Source: Apteryx mantelli
Taxonomy: Eukaryota > Chordata > Aves > Apterygiformes > Apterygidae
Assembly: GCF_036417845.1 (NCBI RefSeq)
Contig: NC_089983.1
Coordinates: forward strand, 24,829,207-24,893,206
Direction of reading: 5' to 3'
Length of the DNA stretch: 64,000 bases
Shown here: piece after piece, positions 1-11,200 of the stretch
Numbering within the stretch: position 1 is the stretch's first letter
How the letters are laid out: every line of letters starts with the position of its first letter
The notes under the pieces: model-generated
What the model saw: only the letters and a program-made list of their open reading frames with translations
What the model was told of the DNA's origin: nothing
Databases searched by the model: none
Program-made: the position numbers and the translations under genes

Positions 1-3000
1 TATAACTTTGCTATGTAAGAAGGGGATAGAGTTTGTGCCATATATGATGCTGATTCCAGTGTCCTTGGTTTACATCTCATGCAGAGCTTTCCACAAAATA
101 GAGAATATCTCCTCATCACTGAGTTAAAGATAAATTTAGTTTCACTCAGTCTTGTCATCAGTGTTTTTTCTAGTGTCATCACTTAGACTAATTTTAAAGC
201 AAAAGTCCTTATTAAAAATATAACATCAAAAAAAGTTCCAGCACAAAATCACAGATCCTGAGAGTCACTACTCATTAGGGTCCCAGTCAACACAGTCACT
301 GACTCAATGTTCAGAAATTCAGTGTGACTGAAATCCAGTCAGCATATTGAGACTTGTCTCCAACATCTTTCAGTAGTTTGAAATATTTTATTCCAACAGT
401 TATTTTCCTCCATTGCCCTTTCTTTGAAGATATTCAAAAGTAGCAAGGTTTTATAATGTATTTTTTCAGCAATAGGTGGCACCAGTAGTTTCTATCTTTG
501 TATTATTCCAGTATAAAGCAATATAAAATTTTATACAGATATGTCAGACAGAACTTCACCAAAGTGTTGCTAATAGTCCATTAGCTAAAAGTATGGCCAA
601 ATCTTTCCTTTGTCCTATCATTTTAAAAAGCATGAAAATATCTTAGAATATATTCTGATAATAAAATACATGCTTTTCTGAATATTAAGATTGATGAAAA
701 CTCTAATGCAAGAATAGAAATAATGAAAATGACAAATACAAAAATAGCCAATTGGTAAAATTTAAAATGATATGTGTAATTAAAAATCCTTTATACTCCT
801 TGTTACTCTTCAGTAAAGTATCATCAAGGGTTCCTTTTGAATATATAAGTTAACTCTTGTACTCAGCTACTTCAGATCTCCTGGAAAGTATATCTCTCTT
901 GTTATAAGCTAAAGTATCCAAAGAATGGGTGAACAGCTTTAAGAGTAAGGTCAACATATACAGACTACATATGTAAGTTTTACAAGGCAGATGCACATAT
1001 ATGAACAGAAATATGGCAAATAATAGAAAAGGATTTGAATTTTTCTGTGTTTGAACAAAAGTTCATATTTACAAGTGGAGACTAAAGCATTACATTTGGG
1101 CCCAAATTCCTCTACATACACCATACGGAGATGTTACTATATCCCAAAGAAACTGAATGTTCCTCATTGGCTGCCTCCAGGATTAAAAAGATACAATGTT
1201 AATTGGAAACATTTTCTTCAAAACTTTATTTTACGAAAAGCTATAAGGCAAGTAAAAAATAAACCCGTGGTTCCAAGTATTTCAAATTGTCTAGTCAAAT
1301 GAAGATAAGAATATTGCAAAATTATAGTTCACACTGATTCAGAAAGCTCCTAATGCACTTCTTCAAGTGGTGTATGGTGAGAATGTTGTGGTGAGATATA
1401 GTATTTTCATTAAGCTGAGCTTTGGATGGCTGGATGGCTGCATTACTCATAAGAAATGAAGCATTGGTCTGCCTGGCATCAAGGTGTGAAGATAAGGAAA
1501 AGAGAAAAGAAATTAAGCAAGGAACACGAATGAAATATATAGTCAATGCTCCTTTATCTGCCCTGGCCAGAAAGTGTCCTTCCCTTTTTTTTTTTTTTTT
1601 AATCCTTGTCCACATGGTCCAAGCAAGCTGCTAAGCTAAGCTTTGCATAGTACTTCTGCACTCTGATACAATCTATACCAACCCATAAGACTCCCATTTG
1701 CTTTTCTTTTGCTTTTTTATTAATGAAGCATATAGAAAAGACACCTTTATAGTGTCAGGGCAATTTTTCATGAAGTGACATTGTATATTACTCATATTCT
1801 GCTACTGTGTTGTGTCTTCTGCTTGCTATTTCTTTTTTAGTACTGAAAAAGTCAAAAGATGGTAATTAATAAAACCATCATTTGCAAGGAATCTTGAAAT
1901 GGGAGCAGCTATAATCAAAAGGTTCTTTAAACTGTGACAGCCCATTTCTGTTTCAGAGCTCTGTTTCTTCACAGTCTCCAACATACAGTCTCATTTTCGT
2001 TGAATTCAGTTGGATTCACTTTTAGACTGGTACTATAAAAATGATACACAGGAATCTACCTAAAATTTTGCTGCTGGTTCTCCATCACAACTTATTTATT
2101 GTTGCCATGCATTATCCCTCCATGGGATCAAGGACATAGCATCATAAGGGCTACTTCAGTATCCTTAGTTCATTAGTGATGCAGCATGTACTGCTTAGAC
2201 CTCCATAATGTATTTAGTGGCACTATGGATGCGTTTTAACTAAACTTTCATTGCAGAGCAAGTGCTTCCACTGTACCTAGTACAGTTACCAGACAGGCTT
2301 ATAATAAATCTACTTAGATTAAAGGTTTTTCCTCCTTCAAATGGATATATCAATTTCATATAGTTACAGGAAGCACCTTCTATATTTTTGGATAGACAGA
2401 GATCTGCAACATGATTGTGTAAAGATTTTTTAAAATTATTTCAAATTTATCAAAATTATTCACTTCTGCTATTTTGTAATTTATACAGTTAAACTCTTGT
2501 ACCTTGTAGGGCAAATGCAAAAACTAGATCTTCATACTAGCCATGTTTTACATGGGTAAGTTGAACTAATATAGCTGAACCATTACGAATACCCAATACA
2601 GGCATAATGCACCAATCTGAGAAAAGACCATAGCAACATTCTGGCTTCAAGCCACAGAAGTTAAATCAGAACAAGACTTTTCTGCATGTTGTGGAACCTA
2701 TGTCAGGATTTTCCATAATAGCAAATACCCATACAGCCCCAGAATATAAAGTCTTAGAACTTTGGAAAATAAAATCACTGAATTTGTTACATATGATTGT
2801 TCACATGTGTGTGTCTGTGGATATATATATATGTCAGTGCTATATATCTCAGTGCTAACTGAGAACTGGCCCTTCTGTTAGAATTTATGAGTTTCTTCAA
2901 TATATTACTCCAGGCACCTGTTTTCTACTTTGTTTTCTCTACATTTGACTTGAAGTGACCAAGTATTTCTTCCATAGAGACTGAATTCCAGTAGGCAAGT

Positions 3001-4639
3001 GCAATTCCAGTCATGCAACTCAATCCAATTTACTTTAAATTAGGATTTCAAATGTGGAAGAGATTCATTTTCATGTTCAGACTAACTTATGATTGATTTT
3101 GATATAATAATCCCAAAACATAGAAAATGTAATGGGCAAAGACCTTACTTTGGGTAGTGATACGTAGTTACCACTCTAGATAACATAGATGAAACTTCTT
3201 GTAGTAAAATGGATTGGTTGATCATTACTGTAGACACAAAGCTATGCATAAATACGGTGGTAGGTTACTTTGTTTTCATGATTAGCCTACAATAGAATAG
3301 TTTGATTAGTATCTCTTAGGGATAGTAAGAGCATACTAATTCAGTGTTATTTTGTTATAGTAGATCATTGAAAGGAGCCTCAAAAAAGGGCTAAAATGAT
3401 GACCAAAGGATCATTTGAAAGACATACATTGTCATATATGGACAGCTAGTCTACACAGTGGCAGCAGTCACACCCTTTTCAAAGCCATCTCCAGTGCACT
3501 AAATTAAGTACTTGACTGCTACCTGAATTTCCAGGTGGAATCCAGCCTGTTCTCTGATAAATGCCGTTTATCAAATACTGACAAGTGCTTTAAGATGAGA
3601 CACTCAAATAATTTGGTAATTATGACACAGTAGGGATACAGGTATAAATTCCCAATGATCATTGTGTACTAAAACCCACATTTCCTTATCTCTGTTTTGG
3701 ATAGTTTGTAAGTTTGGTCATTTGTTTGGTACTCTTCTGCTTTGGGGAAGTTGATATGCAAGCAGGTCTGCAATGCTGTTATGGTGTTGTTCCATCTTTC
3801 TTTTATTTCTAATAAAACTCCACATGGTTGTCCATTAGTGCTGTAGGTTATGCTTGCATTCCATGAGGTTTTTGCCACGACTTCCATCTTTCTTCTGCCA
3901 GTGCTGAATTCACTGTTTAACTACACGTAACCTAAATTTACCAAGTGCTATGTCAGCATGAAATATTTAGATACGTAAGCAGCTGTGTTAAGACTGAAGA
4001 GAGAACTGGCAAATAAAAGACTAAATAAAGAACATGGCGATACAGTTTTCTTTTAATCTGATCCCATGACCCCATAACATCTTTGACTGATAAAGGAAAT
4101 CCTGAAATTTTAATCTTATGAGCATTTCCATTATATCTGTCTAAAAAATATTATGTGAGATTCAAGTGTACAAGTCAACCCATCCCGATCATGATCAAAC
4201 AATGTATGTCAATACCTGTAGCATCAACTGGGGCTACAACACAAGTAATAAAATAGATGTAAGGGAATTATGGCAGTTTTGGAGAAAGTATTACCTTGGT
4301 ATATTGGAAAAGTACATATAGAGGCTTCAGAAGGGATGTATTAGTTCAGCAAAGACTCAGCTAGAAATAGTCTAGAAAATGTATTTTTAGAAGCCTTCTA
4401 AATTTAGCAAACTATTTTGATGAGGAGACGTAAATGGAAAGAGGACAGCATATGCCTGCACAAAGCAGCTGGAGGTGAACTAGCTGGCTTATTCTGATGG
4501 ACTGCTAACGGTCTCATTATGAATTTGTATTTCCTACGCAGAAACATGGAAACGTGGAAAAATCACTGACTTTCTGGAGAGTGTATCATTACTGTACCCC
4601 GGTGGCGTACGCCCCAGGCTAGGCTGCAAACCTTGAATC
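1..4639. other. Intergenic DNA upstream of NFE2L2
   Basis: AT-rich sequence with short open frames only; none shows a recognisable domain, a splice structure or biased codon use. No tRNA-like or transposon-like structure was recognised by eye. A short TA-rich stretch lies near 2820-2850. It may contain distal NFE2L2 regulatory sequence, but nothing in it can be named. Confidence 0.6.
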
Positions 4640-4795
4640 TGAAACTCAACCGCTTGGTGTGCGTCTACCCAGCCCTGCGGTACGCGGAAAATGACAAACC
4701 GGCAGAGACTCCTGCCGCGCTTTCACACGCCAAAACGCCCCCAAGGGGCCCGGGGGAGGCGGCGCCGGCAGGGCGCAGCCGCCTCCCGCCCTGCC

Positions 4796-4820
4796 AGGCC
4801 AGGCCAGGCCAGGCCAGGCC
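4796..4820. repeat. (AGGCC)5 minisatellite
   Basis: Five perfect tandem copies of the pentamer AGGCC, upstream of the probable transcribed leader. Copy number is likely polymorphic. No function is evident. Confidence 0.85.
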
Positions 4821-5024
4821 GAGGGGCTCCGAGGGCGCCCCCGGCCGCGGCGGGCCGCCAGGGGGCGCGGCGCGGCTCGGCGCTGCGGCGGGGCCGCCCA
4901 GCACCAGGCGCGGGCAGGAGCTTCCCGGCACGGCCACGGCCACGGCCGCCGCCGCCGCCGCCGCCGCTGCCGGGAAAGAGCCGCCCGCGCGGCTGCCGCA
5001 GCGCCTGAGTGGCTGCGCCGCGGC

Positions 5025-5054
5025 GGGGCGGGGCGCGGGGGCGGAGCGCGGGGG
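5025..5054 (+). promoter_or_regulatory. Potential G-quadruplex in the NFE2L2 5' leader or proximal promoter
   Basis: Four runs of four or five G (5025-5028, 5030-5033, 5037-5041, 5050-5054) with loops of 1, 3 and 8 bases fit a G-quadruplex pattern. It lies about 130-160 bases before the start codon. A G-quadruplex in the human NRF2 5' UTR has been reported to promote translation under oxidative stress; equivalence here is inference. The same bases also form overlapping GC boxes. Confidence 0.45.
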
Positions 5055-5185
5055 CGGCCCGCTGGCCCGGCCCGGCCCGGGCCGCCGCCGTCCCCCAAAC
5101 AGCGCTGGAGCAAGCGCGCAGGCGGTGCCGGGCAAGCCGAGAGCCGCGCCGCAGCGGCGTCCCCGTCGCCGCCGGGCCCGGGACG

Positions 5186-5215
5186 ATGGCGATCGAGGTG
5201 CCCCCCGCCGCGCAG
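5186..5215 (+). CDS. NFE2L2: NFE2L2 coding exon 1
   Basis: Encodes only [10 protein letters not shown], then the donor CAG|GTGAG at 5216. It corresponds to the short mammalian first coding exon, whose peptide is longer and starts MMDLELPPPG. An in-frame TGA at 5006-5008 is the last upstream stop, so the frame is open for 59 codons before the ATG but has only non-ATG possible starts. Confidence 0.93.
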
Positions 5216-8200
5216 GTGAGAGCGGCCGGCCCCAGGGCGGCGGCGGATGGGGGGCTGCCGCCGCCCCCGCCCTCCCCCCGCCGCGCCGCGCCTCGCCTCG
5301 CCTCGCCTCGCCGCGCCGCGCAGGGCCGGGGGCGGGGCGGCGCGCAGTCACGAGGCCGGCGGGGAGCACGTGGCGTGACTCCGCCCCTGCGTCCGCGCTG
5401 AGTCACGGGGGCGGAGCGGCGTTGCCGGGGCAGCGGGCGGGGCGGTTGGAGCCGTTGGGCGCGCGGGGGCGGCCCGCCTTCTCCCCCCGAGGGCGGGCCG
5501 TGCTTGAGGCCGGGAGCCCTGGCAACGGCGCGGCGCGGCGGAGTAGCCGGGCCTCGGCAGCCGGACGGGCCGCCGCCTGCTTCGCTGCCGAGTACTGTCC
5601 GCCTTGCGCATCCCTCATTTCCCTCCCTCCGCCCCAGGGTTAGGGAGAAAGCGAGGAGGGAACGTAATGGCTTTCGGTCGAGGTGGTTTCAGCCCCGTCG
5701 CCGCAGGCGAGGAGGCCGGTGCCTAGCGCGGGAGGGCCGGCCGGCCCCCCGGCAGCCCTCCCTCTCCCCAGGAGCTCTCCCGCCTGCTGGGCAGCTTCGG
5801 GCGAGGGCGCTCAGCGGCGCGGAGGCTCCGAGCCGGGCAGGTAACGTCGTACCTGAGCACGGGCAGCTTGGGCGAGGGAAGGGAGAGAGAGTGTTTCGGA
5901 GGACCCTGCTGCCGGAGGAGCTTCAGTCCGACCTCCTAACTTGTCTGCGGACGGCCGGCTCAGCTGAGGGACACGTCACCACAGACTCATAAATCTGTTT
6001 TGGTTTAGCTTTGGGGTATTATTTTAACTGTATCCCTTCCTCCCCGTTTTTTGAGGTAGACATTAATGTCTGACAGCTCTCCCAGCGAGTTTTTCTCTGT
6101 CCTTTCAATTTGTGAGAGGTTTAGGAGAGCTTGCTCATGTAGGAAGGAATGCCTGGCTGATCGTGGGCAGTGGTGTAGGAAACCCTAGGAATCCATACAA
6201 AATTAAATCCATGTAAAACAGCCCTTGTGTCACTGCACGTAAGAGTTCATATGACCTTGTGCCTCCTAGTCCTTATTTGGGTGAATTATCTTGGGTTTCC
6301 TTTTATTTTAGCAAAGCTTGACAGTTGATTGTCACAGTTTCCCTAAAAGGGCCTTTTCTGTTCTGTAGCATGCAACCTTTAGTGGTCTGAGCCAGGAACC
6401 AGTTGGAGCTGTTGCACAATCATTTTTTTTCCCTAGGGTGGTTTTGTTTTTTGATTTAGTCTTTCAAATGCAATGTAAAAAACCAGGATAACCTTGGCAA
6501 CAGTATACAGTACAGTATAAATGAGAGGTTAGAGGTTATAATCTATGGTGTTATCCTCATGTATAAATAATCCCCAAATTCTAAAAAGGCTTAAAGAAGT
6601 ATTACTTGAAACTTAATGTGGAGTTGTTTTATTTTTTTTAATTTTAGTAGTACAAATTTAAAACTGAAGAGTTTTGATGCTTTTTCAGGGTTTGTCTGTA
6701 CAGTATATATACTACATAAGAGAGTTTTGTAACACAAAAGAAACACTTTTAAAAATATCCTTTGTCTTTCCTTTAGGATATGTAAGTGGATGCTTTCTAC
6801 AAGTAATGTCTTAACAGTATTGCATAACTCTTCTGCTCCCTGACATCTCTCAGTTCATTGAAGACTGTTCCTTTTCTGTCTGTTTAGACTGCTAATAGTT
6901 CCACTAATTCTCAGTAGTGCGGCCTTGACCTCTACCTTCCCTCCTCAGTTTCTTGGAATATGCTGCAAAAAAATCAGACTCCTGGCCTGCTCTGTGTAAA
7001 TTCCCTTTGAATTTCTTCTTGCCCATGGTATCTAACTACAGCATTTTCATTCTTATTTCTGAGAGAATCTTGACAACACTGACTTCTGGGCACCTGGTTT
7101 TGTACTTTTTTGCCCAGTCCACCATGACTAGTCTGCTAGCAAACCTAGATTTTGTTATTTGTTTGCCCACTTCTGTCAAACCCTTTCTACCAAGTCACCT
7201 GTTACAATTTTCCTAGCTGGGCTTCAGAGCTGCCATTTTCTTCTCCTGCAGATATATCCTGAAAAGGTGCTGTATTTTTGAGGTAGCCAAATGGATTATG
7301 TATTATCTTCTTTTAAATATGATTTTAAATGTATTTACTAAGTGGAAAATTCAGATATCCTTTCCTAAAATGTTCACGCATGATGAGAGACAGGGAATAC
7401 AGTCTTCGTTTCTCCCCTTGGATTTTGCAAACCAGTGGATGGGAAGGGTGTGCACTAGTACAAATACTGTACAAGCCGTTGGTCTTGTATGTGCCTGGCA
7501 GCAGTTGTCTTAGCAGTAAAGGTGAATATGAAGAAGTGGATTTGATCCAGCTCCTTAACCAGAATGTAAAATCACTACTTTCTGCTACATGCCTCAGTGG
7601 GAGTAGCAGTGTGCACTGTGTGCACCACTGTGTGCAATAGTCTTGAAAAAAATATTCTGTTGTTGTAGCTCTCTTCCTAGGAATAGGGTGCAGTTCCATC
7701 TATGTCTGCAGAGGTGAAATGGGATGTTTTTGCCTATGATACACTAATAATATAGGAGTCAAAACACCTAAGAATGCAGTTAAATAAGTGTCAAGATGTT
7801 TGAAATCAGGTTTGCAAAAGCAAGATATTCCTATAGTAGCTATTCTCTTCAGTAACTCTGAAATTATTAAAATGATTGCGTCTGTTGTGTGTAACTTGGT
7901 AAGAAAACTCAACAAATTTAACAGTTACCATTAAGTTTAAAGCCTCGTGACAAGAAGAGAGCGAAAAGAATTTGCTTTTCAACACAAAGAATGAAGCTGT
8001 GAGTTGCACTTAAAAGAGCTTAGACTGAAATAAGACCAACTGTAACAACTGGCAAAAACAAATGAGGAAATAATCAGGTGTTTGCTTAAGTGTATCTGTT
8101 GGTATTTTTCTACCCAGAAAACTGTCCCGAAGAGTCTGTAGTTCAATTAGCATGCTCTCTTTAGTCTAAAAGGTTTTAAGAAGGGTCTATACCAACTTTT

Positions 8201-11200
8201 TGTGACACTCGGTATTAAATTGCCAAGTGAATGGGTTTATCTTTGATTCCCTCATGGCTGATCTTTTCCACATGACATAAAGACTGCAGGCAAAGACAAA
8301 CAAATATAGCACTCAGGCCTGACAAATGACTCCCTAGGTTTTTTGTTTCTTGATATTTAGGTTCAATAACTGGTCAACAGGAAACACTGTTGATAGATAA
8401 ATAGATATCTCTATAGATATCTTGATTTATATGTGTATGTAGGTAAATTTCAATATAAGAAACTTCCACATTTCTGAGCATAATGATAACATCATCATGT
8501 ATCTCTTAAAATTGCAGACAAAAGTGGAGGAAGTACATGAAAGAATGTCACTATCTGTATCTTAAGTAGGAGTCCATTTATTTAAAGACTCACAATTCTT
8601 ATGTGCTCACTTTGATGTCAAGCTGCACTGAAAAAGTTTTTTTTCCTTCAAAATACACAAATGAAAATATTTCAGTTAAACTGGTGGTACATACAGTGCA
8701 ATGTAATATGTTTAGCTGAAATGAATGTAGATTAATAGGAACTGACAATGCTAGTCCTTTCAGGAGAGCAACTATTTGGACATTTTTGTTGTAATAAATA
8801 CGACAATGTCCTGTATTTTGTCTTTAGAATGTGCTAAGAATTTACAATTACATTGGAATCTGGTGGAAGTACAAGGGGTTAGTTTCCTCTGAAAATCACA
8901 CTTGCAGAAACTCATAGTTAGAACCTGCAGTTGGAGAAGACTTTGGCTATAAAAGTTTGTTTGAAAAATATTTGAAAGAGACCAAACTGGAACAAAAAAG
9001 AACGTTCAGTATAAGCAAAGAGCAGCTGGATGGTCTTGTGTGCATTAAAGAACTTGAGACATTTTTATAGCACTGTGTGGGTGGTTAGGAAGGTTTGTGT
9101 ACATTTCCCAGCAATGTTCACGGACAAGCATAAACTTTGGCTCTCTGACCCTCACTTTTTTACTTTCTTAATTGGAAAAATGGAAAAGGTATAACTTTTT
9201 CCTAAATAAGAATGCAGCAGGTTGTCTATAACCCTGAAGACCCAAGGGTATTGTTAAAAGTGCATAGGACTAATATATGTCTATTGTTGCTCCCAAATAC
9301 TCTCTTGATTTCTTTTAGATTCTTTTCATCAAGTTGTTTGTTTAAACTTGCAAAACAGAATAATATCTGTTTGATAGGTAGTGTTATTTTCATGATCCCA
9401 GCTGAAATAAAGGTAGCGATAGTATGATAAGAGTATTTATTTCCTTAAAGTTTTGGTGTGTCTGTCTTTGTGGAGTACAAAGGGCCTTGTGAGATGATGA
9501 GGGACACTGGAAGTGGAAGGAACTAAATGAAATATTTGTTCATTAATTTTCTCAGTAAAATTAATTCACACTATTTAAAAAAATTTACGTTTTTCCTATA
9601 CATAGGTGTCAAATATTGTTAGCTATGTTCCTTCAAAAAACAAACACAAACCAAAACCAAGAAGCCTCCACCCCAAAACAGTAACACCTGTCAGAGTTTT
9701 TCTGAGTCACTGAAAGGTTATTGGAATGCATTCATTTTTTATGAAAAAGAGGCAATTGCAGGTCCAGAAATGGGTAGACTTGCATAGGGTTGAAGAAAAG
9801 AATTCCAAATGATGGGTAAATGACATTCAGTATGCACATGCTTGTCAACACTGGACATGTTGTTCACTGAAGGAAGGAATTTTTTTTTTTTTATCTAGAA
9901 TATTATTTCTTTCCTTTTTTTCCTTGAAATTAAGAAAGACAAGCTTTAAAATGACTAAACCATTCAGTAAAATTAGGTCAATTTGTGAAAGTGTGATATA
10001 TTTACAGTAATTGTGTTGGCTGAGGTTAATGCAGTACAAGTCTAGGCAGTAACCTGTCAGCATGAATTAAATATTAATCCCCTGCTGCAGTGTCTGAATT
10101 GCAGCCAGCAAAAAGTCCTCTAAAGTCTCCAGGTTAATCACCTAGTTAAAGTTTGTTTTGGCCTCCATCTTATTACAACCCTAAGTAACCTATTATTTTA
10201 ATATAGCACATTCTTAGAGAACTTGAAACATTTTGAAGTCTGTTCCATTTTCTGATACAGTGTATTATATCAAAATGGACTTTGTGCTACAGAGTACAGG
10301 CTTAGGTAAAGGGAAGGTAATTCAATACATTGTTCAGATTAGTTCTTTCTCTGTAATAGCCTAGTTTAACTGGTTTTGGAAACACTTTTTTTGCCACTTA
10401 TGCAAGTTTTTATTATTTATTTATTTATTTATTTTTTACATAGACCAATGAAAAGCCAGGTAAGAGTAGTTGAAACTCATGACTTTAAAGATGTGTTATC
10501 CAAAGATGACTGATTTACAGTGACCTGCAATCCTGTTCAGGATTGCTCAACTGTAATAGCTTTATGGCATATTTGTTTTATTAAGGTAAACAATTAAACC
10601 AGTGAGTAAGAAGTGAAGCCAACAAAACTATCTGTAGTGTATAAAATTGCATTAAAACATGAAAGGCATATCTGAAACAAACATAGGCAAATAAATTTCG
10701 AGTAAAGGTAGTCATTGTGTACTTTAATCTTTCTACTCTGTCTGCTTTCTGTACAGGAAAAGCAATACTAGTGACAGTCACATCTTAATTGGCAGTAGCA
10801 AGAAGCTAATTAATTGTGTTGTGCTGAAGCTTTTCTAAAGTTTGAAAACAGTATTATTACTCTGTGCAGCTACAGTACTGAAGTAAGCACAGGGACAGTT
10901 TTATCTCAGGATTTCTTTGTTTCAATGATTTGTGTATATATATATAATTATTATTTTTCTTTACCACCTTTTAAAAGAAAGAACAAAATAAAAAGAAAAA
11001 ATACATTCCTCAGCAGAGTACATTGTTTTACATAAACTTGTTTTTTACCTTGACATATGTAGTCCAGCAGTGCCTGAGATAAAGTCTCTCAAAACCAAAA
11101 TTGGCATGATATATTTGAATTAAATAATAAATTGGTTAACCAAGAAATCTGTAACATCATCAAGTAGGAATAAAAATGCTCAGTTATTTGACTCCTTTGG

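Larger units (their letters stand above)
4640..5860 (+). promoter_or_regulatory. NFE2L2: CpG island with NFE2L2 promoter, 5' UTR and first exon
   Basis: Composition shifts abruptly from AT-rich to very GC- and CpG-rich at about 4640 and back at about 5860. The block contains many GC boxes (GGGGCGGGG-type, for example 5025-5056 and 5330-5340) and no obvious TATA box, typical of a housekeeping or stress-gene promoter with dispersed start sites. The NFE2L2 start codon lies inside at 5186. The nearest upstream ATG on this strand is at 4691, so a leader starting after that would contain no upstream AUG. The exact transcription start cannot be read from the sequence. Long open frames on both strands here are products of GC richness. 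Confidence 0.85.

Noticed and set aside
1051-1302. 83-codon open frame upstream of NFE2L2
   Set aside because: It starts at a non-ATG codon, and no similarity to any family I know and no gene structure around it was found.
4633-5643. 336-codon open frame on the + strand and overlapping - strand frames in the CpG island
   Set aside because: Composition is almost entirely Ala, Gly, Pro and Arg, as expected from GC-rich DNA, with frames open on both strands. The real gene here is NFE2L2 exon 1.
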